11,004 nt of DNA from Anaerolineae bacterium CG2_30_64_16 (GTDB lineage: Bacteria > Chloroflexota > Anaerolineae > CG2-30-64-16). The stretch spans positions 1-11,004 of the forward strand of contig MNXL01000406.1 in the NCBI GenBank assembly GCA_001871755.1, read 5' to 3'. The translations under genes and the position numbers were made by a program. Shown one piece after another: positions 1 to 6,650 of the stretch (positions within the stretch are counted from its first letter, which is position 1; each line of letters opens with the position of its first letter). Below the pieces are notes generated by a model. It was given only the letters and a program-made list of their open reading frames with translations, had not been told where the DNA came from and searched no databases.

Positions 1-359
1 GTGCCGTCGGCCTGCAACCGTCGGCGCTGTAACAGCCCTTCGGCAGTGGCGACCAGACGCATGGACTTGGGGACTTCGATTCGGGCGACGGTCTTCCCCG
101 CTTCCTGCAAGGCGGTCACGCGCACGCTGACGGGCGGGCTGGGGCGGTTGGCGATCAGCGCAGCCAGGGTGGCGAGGTTCTGGTGTTCGGGGTGGAGGCC
201 CGTGATGGCGCCATCCTTCTCGACGCCCAGGTAGAGCTCGCCGCCTTCAGTATTCGCCAGGCAAACCACGGCCGCGATCAGATTTCGATCGGGCAGCCGG
301 TTGCGGTCGCTCTTGAACTCGACGGGGATGGATTCGCGGCCAGGAATGGTCCGGTTCAT
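1..359 (-). CDS. AlbA_2/Schlafen-type domain protein, N-terminal part (runs off window)
   Basis: Reading the minus strand from the ATG at 359 gives an open frame to the window edge (about 119 codons, no stop). The protein begins MNRTIPGRESIPVEFKSD. The E-F-K-S-D stretch near residue 14, followed by an IAAVVCLANTEGGELYLGV segment and a D-G-x-I-x-G-L turn, is the hallmark of the AlbA_2 (Schlafen-like) domain. In bacteria this domain usually forms the N-terminus of a roughly 400-500 aa putative transcriptional regulator or ATP-binding protein; the C-terminal part would lie left of the window. The start is supported by the promoter at 401-431 and by the loss of any domain similarity upstream; the ribosome-binding site is weak. 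Its substrate (DNA or RNA) cannot be told from this piece. Confidence 0.8.
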   Translation of the reverse strand, partial: MNRTIPGRESIPVEFKSDRNRLPDRNLIAAVVCLANTEGGELYLGVEKDGAITGLHPEHQNLATLAALIANRPSPPVSVRVTALQEAGKTVARIEVPKSMRLVATAEGLLQRRRLQADG

Positions 360-400
360 GTTGGGCTCGCTTGGCAGTTATACTTTTCTCGTGCGTCGCC

Positions 401-431
401 ATTATACCACGTATATCTTGCCGTGCGTCAA
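401..431 (-). promoter_or_regulatory. Promoter with extended -10 for the AlbA_2-type gene
   Basis: On the minus strand a TATAAT box (401-406) is preceded by TGG (407-409), giving an extended -10 element. TTGACG lies at 426-431 as a possible -35 with a long 19-nt spacer. Transcription would begin near 394, about 35 nt upstream of the ATG at 359. The stretch 360-504 holds no convincing gene apart from this signal. Confidence 0.65.
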
Positions 432-504
432 CCAGGCGGTTGCGGAACCGGCTTGATGCTCTACCAAGGTAGACGGTGCTCGCCGACGTTGCATATGTCA
501 AGGC

Positions 505-1238
505 TTATCTGGCCCACGCCGGCCCACGTCGCCGCGGCCGCCAGAACGTCCCCGGCATGAAGAAGTGGAAGCCTGGCTCCTGCTCTGCAGATTCCCGTAC
601 CTGGCCGAACTCACGTGTGAAAAGCGCATAGTGCACATCGGCGACCAGCACGTGATGGCGCGCGACCTCTTCCCAGATTGGGGTGACGATGCGCGGCAGC
701 GCCTGGCGAATCTGGTCGGCTACCCCCTCCCGGCAGCGTCCGATGGCCAGGTAGTCCTCGTTGGGCAGCACCCGTTGGCGCCAGAAGCGGAAGAACGGAT
801 CGCGCAGGATAATAGGCGCCCCAGCGGTCGGCGTTACGGATGCGCTCGACAGCCTTTCGGTATTCCGGGATGCCCAGCTTGACCAGGGTCGCCAGGCGGT
901 GATCGGTCGTCCTGACAGGCAGCCCGGCCAGGCGTACGATGTCGACCCGGCGAGGGGCGCCGCTGGCGATGGCGCGCAGGATTGCCAGGCTATCTTCGAT
1001 GTCGCCGCCCAGCTCCTCCTGGAGCTGAAGCCGGACTTCAGCGAACAGGCAGCCCTATGAGGCCAGGATGTGGCGCTTGATGTTGGTCAGCAGGCCGACT
1101 TGGGGATCAACCGAGACCAGGTAGTAGGGCATCCCGCCCAGGACGGCGAACGTCTCAACCAACTGCTCGGCCGTGTAGCGTGGGAAGAAGGCCGACAGGT
1201 CGGCCAGGGTGAGGGGCTTCAGCGGGGATTACCATCCA
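505..1238 (-). pseudogene. Decayed ATPase of the archaeal-type AAA/DUF234 family
   Basis: The minus strand from 1238 reads LKPLTLADLSAFFPRY, then an LGGMPYYL segment, an HILAS segment and, after an in-frame TAG at 1055-1057, a helical region with a winged-helix look (VDIVRLAGLPVRTTDHRLATLVKLGI). At 807-808 one extra base shifts the frame: removing it restores AYYLRDPFFRFWRQRVLP. The R-D-P-F-x-R-F-W motif is the signature of DUF234, the C-terminal domain of P-loop ATPases of the ATPase_2 (PF01637) type. The last readable part (WEEVARHHVL and on to the TAA at 505) follows in the shifted frame. The N-terminal ATPase half with Walker A/B is missing, an in-frame TAA lies just upstream of the first recognised residues, and the nuclease-like C-terminus is absent. 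With a stop, a frameshift and two truncated ends this is a dead remnant. The stretch 1239-1407 holds only short unrecognised frames. Confidence 0.72.
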
Positions 1239-1407
1239 GAATGGCAGTTTCTGAAATTGCTGTATGCTCACAACACTCAGGTCGGCAAGATTCGGGTGAC
1301 GAGCCTGGAAGCGGGCGACCGGGAGGGCCGGAGATCACTGTGCCGGAGGGGGATGGTTGTTCACTGTGACGCCGGCAGGTCACGAAAACGCGCAGAGAGG
1401 CCGGTAC

Positions 1408-2643
1408 CTATGGGAAGTGAGGGCGTTTGGCGAGGGTCAGGAAAGCCACGTGCCGGCCGTAGCGGCCCAGCAACTGGAAGGGGCGAACCAGGTAATAGCC
1501 AGCTAACCTGCGTGATTCAGATGGCAGGTCGTACAACTGGGCCATCCGTTCGCGGGAAGGAAACATAGCCTGCCACAGCACCCGCAACTTCTCACCGGCC
1601 GTCTGGGCCAGAGCGTAGGTCATCAGATAATCGGTCGTCCATTCGTGCGGCTCCAGGCGGGCCATCGCCAGGACGCGCTGTCGGACAGCCGTCACGAGCG
1701 CCTCGTCGAATCCTGTCGGCCGCAAGTCCGCTAACGCCTGCCTCACTTCCGGCATGCTCAACAGTTCATCGGCCACGCGCAAGATCAGGTACAGGTATCG
1801 TTGGCCGTCCCACCGACGAGCGCGCTCCGCAAGCCGGCCCCAGTCGAGCTGCTGCGCATAATGGCGCGTCGTTTCGGCGACGTCCACCAGGTGATGCAGG
1901 CGGGTCAAGAAGCGGCTCAACAGGGAAGCGTGCAGCGTCAGGTGGAGCAGCAGGTCCTCGGGCGCGAGCAGCCATACGGGACGCCCGGCCAGTTGCCCGG
2001 CCACAGCCCGCGTCCAGATGCCCTCAACATCAGCGGGGAGATGGACTTCCGGCGGCGCCAGGTCCCAGTGGACCTCCACCTGGACATCTCGGCCGGGCAG
2101 CCGGTAGGGAACCAGATGGTGACTGTTGGCGGGACGGTACCAGGCGCGGGGGTGGTAGGTTTCGTCTGGGAGATAACCAAGCGCCTGCAACGCAGACTCG
2201 GCCTGCCGGACGTGCTCTGCTCTGACCAGCAGGTCAATATCGCCGCTGGGTCGCAGGGCCGGATCGGGATAGATGCTCTCCCGCAGCGCCAGGCCTTTGA
2301 GGGGCATCACCGGCACGTCGGCAGCGTGCAGCGCACCCAGCAGGCGAGTCGCCTCGAACCGTTGGCGCATGACCTGGAGCTGGACGACCTGATGCATCTG
2401 CGCCAGCCGCTCCAGCACGGCGGCAGGGACGATGGCCGCAGCGCCCAGCGTTCGCAGGTGATGATAGAGCAGCACCGTGACGCCCTGCCGGATCGCTCCG
2501 CTCAACGCCGTATCCCACGCGAGCGGCTCGCACGTCAACTGCGCCAACGCCTCTCGTTCGCCGGCCGATAGATCAATGCGGGCGCACAGCAAAAGGAGCC
2601 TGTCTTCGGCCGGCAGATCGGCAAAGACGAAGCGGCTACTCAT
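1408..2643 (-). CDS. Nucleotidyltransferase family protein (NTP_transf_5)
   Basis: This is a 411-aa protein, starting MSSRFVFADL. The start at 2643 is preferred over an ATG at 2700 because AAGGAG (2653-2658) sits 9 nt before it. The core motifs are MPLKGLALRESIYP (around residues 113-126) and R-P-S-G-D-I-D-L-L-V (131-140), which supplies the paired acidic metal ligands of the nucleotidyltransferase fold. V-E-V-H-W-D-L at 189-195 carries a family-typical His-Trp. This is the pattern of PF14907 (NTP_transf_5). The substrate is not established for the family in general; members occur beside HprK-like kinases and peptidases in peptide-modification and surface-protein loci. The C-terminal half is mostly helical and unrecognised. 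There is no signal peptide, so it should act in the cytoplasm. It is the last intact gene of the cassette, 77 nt after the S24/S26 gene, with heptad repeats between them. Confidence 0.82.
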   Translation of the reverse strand: MSSRFVFADLPAEDRLLLLCARIDLSAGEREALAQLTCEPLAWDTALSGAIRQGVTVLLYHHLRTLGAAAIVPAAVLERLAQMHQVVQLQVMRQRFEATRLLGALHAADVPVMPLKGLALRESIYPDPALRPSGDIDLLVRAEHVRQAESALQALGYLPDETYHPRAWYRPANSHHLVPYRLPGRDVQVEVHWDLAPPEVHLPADVEGIWTRAVAGQLAGRPVWLLAPEDLLLHLTLHASLLSRFLTRLHHLVDVAETTRHYAQQLDWGRLAERARRWDGQRYLYLILRVADELLSMPEVRQALADLRPTGFDEALVTAVRQRVLAMARLEPHEWTTDYLMTYALAQTAGEKLRVLWQAMFPSRERMAQLYDLPSESRRLAGYYLVRPFQLLGRYGRHVAFLTLAKRPHFP

Positions 2644-2652
2644 GGGCGCAAA

Positions 2653-2658
2653 CTCCTT
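2653..2658 (-). promoter_or_regulatory. Ribosome-binding site choosing the NTP_transf_5 start
   Basis: AAGGAG on the minus strand lies 9 nt before the ATG at 2643. The upstream in-frame ATG at 2700 lacks such a site and sits in repeat-derived DNA, so the shorter protein is favoured. Confidence 0.6.
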
Positions 2659-2680
2659 GTCCTGAGAATACTCGGTGCCG

Positions 2681-2758
2681 GTCTCATGCCAAGACGCCAA
2701 GACGACTGGATGGACTCACCTTATTCCTTGCGCTCTTTGCGCCTTTGCGTGCGCTTTT
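2681..2758. repeat. Extragenic heptad-type repeats (CGCAAAG-like and ACGCCAAG-like)
   Basis: On the minus strand, 2758-2722 is a run of degenerate 7-9-nt units built on CGCAAAG (AAGCGCACGCAAAGGCGCAA and on). At 2686-2704 the strand carries a second short tandem, with the unit GTCTTGGC repeated. Such low-complexity CGCAAAG and GTCTTGGC tracts recur between genes in Chloroflexota and some other phyla; that statement comes from general familiarity, not a search. Here the tract forms the end of the S24/S26 gene and the spacer before the nucleotidyltransferase gene. Confidence 0.6.
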
Positions 2759-3305
2759 CAGTGGCCGTGCCGCCGCCCACAGCATGTATGCTTCGCTGGA
2801 GGTGCGCAAGCAACCTGACCACCCGGCGCAGCCCCTGGCGGGAGCGCCACGGGTGACAGGCCGCTATCAGGCGGCCGAGCCAGCGAGCCGGGCGGGATGT
2901 CAGATCGAGCCGCCCGGTCGGCGCCTGAACCGCGATCACCCGGCCGATGATCGCCTCACTCGGGATCAGCGCATCGGCCGCCGGTAGATGATCGCTGCCC
3001 AGGAGCCACGAGTCTCCTGCCCGACGCAATAGGCGATGCACCACCACGCGCTCCCCGGCTCGATAGACCAATATGTCGCCGACCCTGATCCCTTCGCTGC
3101 ACCCCTCGCTGAACTCGGGAGGGGCCTCAGGGCAGGCTCCTTGCTTGCCATGAGCGACTTCCACGACGTCGCCCGGCTGCAGAAGGGGCCACATGCTGGC
3201 GCCCTGCACCGGCCACCGGCTGTGGCGGCCGGTTTCGGCCCAGACGTCCAAGGCGATCTCAAGCACAGCCTCCGAGACGGGAAGTTTGGCCTGCGGAGCA
3301 GTCAT
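2721..3305 (-). CDS. S24/S26 family signal-peptidase-like protein
   Basis: This is a 194-aa protein starting MTAPQAKLPVSEAVLEIALD. The ATG (3303-3305) overlaps the TGA of the C25 gene as ATGA, so the two are translationally coupled. The motif QGASMWPLLQPGDVVEV (34-50) holds the nucleophilic Ser37 and the G-D of S24/S26 box B. G-D-I-L-V-Y-R (76-82) and V-V-V-H-R-L (87-92) follow, then L-L-G-S-D (101-105) and I-I-G-R-V (119-123). The usual K-G-D after the V-H-R motif reads L-G-S-D, so no obvious general-base Lys is seen; His90 may play that part, as in the Ser-His signal peptidases of archaea and the ER. No clear membrane anchor is present. The last residues (TATEKRTQRRKERKE) are encoded by an intergenic heptad repeat and are probably not native to the fold. 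Context suggests processing of an exported or modified peptide; this is inferred. Confidence 0.82.
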   Translation of the reverse strand: MTAPQAKLPVSEAVLEIALDVWAETGRHSRWPVQGASMWPLLQPGDVVEVAHGKQGACPEAPPEFSEGCSEGIRVGDILVYRAGERVVVHRLLRRAGDSWLLGSDHLPAADALIPSEAIIGRVIAVQAPTGRLDLTSRPARWLGRLIAACHPWRSRQGLRRVVRLLAHLQRSIHAVGGGTATEKRTQRRKERKE

Positions 3306-5554
3306 GGTCCTACGCCCCTGACGATCACGGGCAGGTAGCCGCTGCGGACAGCCGTCAGCCGCAGGCGCAGCGCCGGGTCGCCGAACAGAGTGAAACTTTC
3401 GATCATCTCCGACTTGACGCCCTGTTGGAATGCGTTGCGCTTGGCCGCCAGGATGACGTCGCCCAAGGCCGGCGCGGGCGCGCTGAACAGGGCGCGGGAG
3501 AACTTCTCGAACAGGATGACCTGATGCGAGAGCCAGCCGAGCGCCGTGGGGCTCCAGACGGCGATGGCGCCGCCGTCGGCCTTGCGCACCAACGCCTCGG
3601 CCATCGTTTCGTCGGTATAGGGGTGGACGAAGAAGCCGTTGAGGCAGTCGGCCGTGATGACCACGGGGAGGCGCTCGCGGTTGGTCAGCGCCTTGACCGT
3701 CGTCACGTCGAACAGCCGCCCGCCGCTCCATACGCCCCAGCGGTCGAAGTTGCCGTGGCCGACGTAGCTGACCAGGAACGCGCCCCGGTTGATGCCCTGG
3801 ACGAGGTCGGCGGTCGGGTTGCCCGGCGGATAGCGGCCGGCCAGGATGGATTGCACGCGGTAGCCGCCGGGCATCTGCGCAGCCCACAGCTCGGCCGCAG
3901 CCTGGTGTTCCGGCGCGTTGTCGGCCACGAAGAGCAGCCGGCCCTGCCAGACGTCAACGGGCGCGGCTTCGTAGGCCATGATCTTCGCGACCATGATGCG
4001 CACGTCGTCCGGGCTGCGGGCGGGCAGCCGGCCCAGGGCCAGGTCGGGCACGGGCGCGTGGCCGGTGGCCTGGCCGAACCAGGTGTCGTTGGCCGTCTCG
4101 CCCACGTCGTCCGCGTCGAAGATGAAGGTGGGCACGAAGTTGGGCCGGCCCGTGCGGAAGCGATCCAGGTAGTCCAGGTTGGCGTCGCCGATTAACAGGA
4201 CGTAGCGCGGCGCGGGCGGCGCCCAGTTGACGTAAGCGTAAGCCAGAAAGTCGCGAATCGCCTGGGGGGTGGCCAGGCCATCGCCGAACTCGTCGTAGAC
4301 ATCTGTCACGCGCACGACCGCCACGCGCAGGCCCTGGGCCTGGCGGTGGGCCGCAAGCGGCAACGTGTCGGTGTAGAAACCGTCGTAGGCCAGGATGATC
4401 TCGTCGGCGCCGTGGGCCGGGCTGCGCCAATCGGAAGGCGTGTCCGCGACCAGGCCAGCCGGCGATCGGCGGCCAGCCGCGGTTTGGGCCAGGTAACGCG
4501 TCGCGGCGGCCGGCCGATCCTCGAAGATCGCGGTGAAAGCCCCGGCCTCCGGCGCAGTCTGAATGTTCAGCAGCCGGACGGGCCGCCCCAGATCGGTGAG
4601 ATCGAACGCCTCCACGTCCGGGCTGATGAAACCGGCCACCTGAAACCGGTAGGCGTCCGTTCCAGGCGCGGCGAAGGCCAACCGATCGCCCTGCGCCACG
4701 TATCGGGCGGCATAGTCCACCTCCAGCCAGTTGACGTATACCTCGTTGGCCCGTGCGCCGGTATCGGCCAGGGTTTGGAGCGTCACCGTGTTGGTCCCCG
4801 CGGCCAGCAGGGCCGGCGGCACGGCTGCGGCTTGCACGAACACAATCCTGCCGTCCCAGTGCATGTCGGATAGCACGGCCCCGTTCAGCGCGACCCGCGT
4901 GTGGTGGTCGTCGCCTGCGCCGTAGTCGTCGGTCTTGCCGGCCAGGGACACCCGCAGAGCAACGTTGCCCGCCGGGTCGAAGGGCGGCATCTCGAAGGTC
5001 AGGGTCGCGGTGGCCGACGCGGTGAGCGGCCAGGTCCAATACCAATGGTCTTGGGTCTCTCGACCGGGTGGATTTTGCCAGTAGCCCCACGGCGCAACGT
5101 CCTGTTCGACGTGCAGGGTGGCCGGCCAGTTCGCCGCGACCGGATCGCCATGGCTCGGCGTGACGTCCCGCTCGGCCATGCGCAATCCAGGCGCGCCGCC
5201 GGCCGTCAGCCAGTAGACGTTGCGCCGCGTGTACGGGCCGGTCATGGCCTGGCCGTAGAAGATGACCGCGTCGCCCGCATCGAGCGCGCCGTCGTCGCCG
5301 CCTGGTATCCGCAGCGCTGCCTCCGCGCCCTGGGCGGTCAGCCGGAACGTGCGCGGGTCGAGCTGCGCCAGGTCCCAGCCGGCGCCGGCCAGGTCAGCGG
5401 CCGTGAGCTGTACGATGCCATCCTGGTCTACGAAGACCTTGAGAGGTTGTAGGGCCAATTGGCAATTGGCCCTACCCGCAGCGGCCCCCCACCAGGCAAG
5501 CGCCAGGAGCAGGGTGGACAACAGATGGGCGACTTGACGATTACGACCTGACAT
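3302..5554 (-). CDS. Exported peptidase family C25 (gingipain-type) protein
   Basis: This is a 750-aa protein from the ATG at 5554 (MSGRNRQVAHLLSTLLLALA); a GTG eight codons upstream at 5578 is less likely, since the ATG has GA-rich sequence before it and gives a classic signal peptide. The leader has basic residues, a hydrophobic core LLSTLLLALAWW and an A-x-A-like region near residues 24-30. Beta-rich N-terminal modules follow. The catalytic domain has VSYVGHGNFDRWG with His600 and VVITADCLNGFFVHP with Cys637, the C25 dyad. It ends with F-G-D-P-A-L-R-L, usual at the close of this domain, followed by a short tail S-G-Y-L-P-V-I-V-R-G-V-G-P. It should act outside the cytoplasmic membrane, as a protease or as a transpeptidase-like protein as in type IX sortase PorU; which one cannot be told. 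It overlaps the hprK-like gene by 14 nt and the S24/S26 gene by 4 nt. Confidence 0.86.
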   Translation of the reverse strand: MSGRNRQVAHLLSTLLLALAWWGAAAGRANCQLALQPLKVFVDQDGIVQLTAADLAGAGWDLAQLDPRTFRLTAQGAEAALRIPGGDDGALDAGDAVIFYGQAMTGPYTRRNVYWLTAGGAPGLRMAERDVTPSHGDPVAANWPATLHVEQDVAPWGYWQNPPGRETQDHWYWTWPLTASATATLTFEMPPFDPAGNVALRVSLAGKTDDYGAGDDHHTRVALNGAVLSDMHWDGRIVFVQAAAVPPALLAAGTNTVTLQTLADTGARANEVYVNWLEVDYAARYVAQGDRLAFAAPGTDAYRFQVAGFISPDVEAFDLTDLGRPVRLLNIQTAPEAGAFTAIFEDRPAAATRYLAQTAAGRRSPAGLVADTPSDWRSPAHGADEIILAYDGFYTDTLPLAAHRQAQGLRVAVVRVTDVYDEFGDGLATPQAIRDFLAYAYVNWAPPAPRYVLLIGDANLDYLDRFRTGRPNFVPTFIFDADDVGETANDTWFGQATGHAPVPDLALGRLPARSPDDVRIMVAKIMAYEAAPVDVWQGRLLFVADNAPEHQAAAELWAAQMPGGYRVQSILAGRYPPGNPTADLVQGINRGAFLVSYVGHGNFDRWGVWSGGRLFDVTTVKALTNRERLPVVITADCLNGFFVHPYTDETMAEALVRKADGGAIAVWSPTALGWLSHQVILFEKFSRALFSAPAPALGDVILAAKRNAFQQGVKSEMIESFTLFGDPALRLRLTAVRSGYLPVIVRGVGP

Positions 5555-6638
5555 GCTCTCTCGGCTCTCCTGTCGCACTCGTCGTCACCATGATCAACTC
5601 GACCAGCGCATCCAGCCGGCCCACGCGCAGCCGATAACAGGCCATGCGGCCGGCCAGACCGACGAGTGCCAGGTAGAGCCGGGCCGCGCTGCCGCCGAAG
5701 ACAGAGCCGAGCAACGCCGAACGCGGCCCGCCCTTGAGATGGCCGAGCAGAGCTTGTGCGGCCTCCGTGGGCGTGAGCCGGGTCAGCTCGGGGTGGACGC
5801 TGAAAGCGGGCGGCGCGGCCGGGCCGGTCGTCGCCTCGAACAGCAAAACTTCGCGCCGCCGGCAGACGTCCTGGATGGCCGGTTCGCTTGCGGACCAGGC
5901 CCCGCGCGCCAGGTCAACCTGCAGGACGGGATAGGGTTGGCTCTGCGCCACGCGCACCGCCTGTACCCCTGGAACGGTCCGCAAATCGGCCAGCAGCGCT
6001 TCGTCAGCGCGGTCGAGCACCAGGTACCTAAACGTCGCGGCCGGCTTGCCGGCGGCGGCGTCTGTCAGGAGGAACAAAAAACGCGCCGGGCAGCCTGAGC
6101 TGGTCGGATCGCTCAGGCTGCCCGGCGCGATCTCCGTCACGTCGAGCAGGCGCTTTTCACCCGGTCGCCCACCCTCGACGCGCACGCCCAGGCGCCGCGG
6201 AAAAGGATGGAGCTGGCCATCGCCGCGGCCCACGACCGCCACGTCATCCGAGAGGAAGCCGTAGCCACGCTGCAACAAGGTGACGGTCAGCGTCGTCTTC
6301 CCCAGCCCGGCCCCGCCGGCCAGGATGACCCCGCTGCGGTCCGGCGCAGCCACGGCCGCCGCGTGAAACAAGAAGTGACTGCGCACCCTGGCCGTGGCTG
6401 CGTTCAGGATGGCGTTGTAGGCGTAGGCGCTGAGCGCCTCAGCATCCGCGGCGCGCCAGGCTTCACCTTCGATCTCGGCTGTGGGCCGGCCCGCCAGCGT
6501 CACCCGGTAGACCGGCGCATCGGCTTCGTCGGCAGCTCTGAACCGCTCGTACGCGGCATCGAATTGCGCCAAGAAGGCGGCCGAGTCGGTCTCCACCACA
6601 AAGGGCGCATCGAAGAAACGATACGCGGCGCGCGGCAT
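5541..6638 (-). CDS. HprK-like P-loop kinase family protein
   Basis: This is a 365-aa protein starting MPRAAYRFFDAPFVVETDSA. The start at 6638 is chosen because AGGAG (6646-6650) lies 7 nt before it and overlaps the stop of the preceding gene. Residues 1-85 form an unrecognised N-terminal domain. F-L-F-H-A-A-A-V (89-96) precedes a Walker A G-G-A-G-L-G-K-T-T (108-116), then G-F-L-S-D-D-V-A-V-V (127-136) with the acidic pair of HPr kinase-like proteins, and P-F-P-R-R-L-G further on. The length and order match HprK-related proteins found beside NTP_transf_5 and S24/S26 genes, not true HPr kinase of sugar control, which is hexameric and lies with ptsH-type genes. Some relatives phosphorylate lasso peptides; the target here is unknown. 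Codons near residues 171-187 are built on a perfect 19-bp inverted repeat followed by T6 (see separate entry). Confidence 0.82.
   Translation of the reverse strand: MPRAAYRFFDAPFVVETDSAAFLAQFDAAYERFRAADEADAPVYRVTLAGRPTAEIEGEAWRAADAEALSAYAYNAILNAATARVRSHFLFHAAAVAAPDRSGVILAGGAGLGKTTLTVTLLQRGYGFLSDDVAVVGRGDGQLHPFPRRLGVRVEGGRPGEKRLLDVTEIAPGSLSDPTSSGCPARFLFLLTDAAAGKPAATFRYLVLDRADEALLADLRTVPGVQAVRVAQSQPYPVLQVDLARGAWSASEPAIQDVCRRREVLLFEATTGPAAPPAFSVHPELTRLTPTEAAQALLGHLKGGPRSALLGSVFGGSAARLYLALVGLAGRMACYRLRVGRLDALVELIMVTTSATGEPREHVRS
6076..6129 (-). terminator. Terminator-like perfect hairpin with T6, inside the hprK-like coding sequence
   Basis: The arms 6082-6100 and 6111-6129 are perfectly complementary over 19 bp (CGCGCCGGGCAGCCTGAGC) around a 10-nt loop (6101-6110). 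On the transcribed (minus-sense) strand the stem is followed directly by six T (6076-6081) and then GTTCC. This is the full form of an intrinsic terminator, yet it lies within an open, well-conserved-looking frame that continues for about 180 codons. It could act as an attenuator when ribosomes are absent, or be a palindromic element that landed in the gene. Function is inferred; the structure is plain. Confidence 0.75.
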
Positions 6639-6645
6639 CGCGCCG

Positions 6646-6650
6646 CTCCT
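6646..6650 (-). promoter_or_regulatory. Ribosome-binding site for the HprK-like gene
   Basis: AGGAG lies 7 nt before the ATG at 6638 and shares bases with the TAG (6649-6651) of the upstream broken gene. This decides the start against an upstream in-frame codon at 6716 and suggests the two genes were once translated in series. Confidence 0.7.

Noticed and set aside
1245..1335. Possible C-terminal remnant of another protein (V-A-R-F-Q-A-R-H-P-N-L-A-D-L-S on the minus strand)
   Set aside because: It looks slightly like the tail of a PIN-type toxin, but it is about 30 residues, bounded by stops, and has no diagnostic acid.
1801..4195. Plus-strand open frames of 256 codons at 1801-2571 and 3425-4195
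   Set aside because: Antisense to the nucleotidyltransferase and C25 genes, with Gln/Arg/Gly-rich composition and no recognisable motif or ribosome-binding site.
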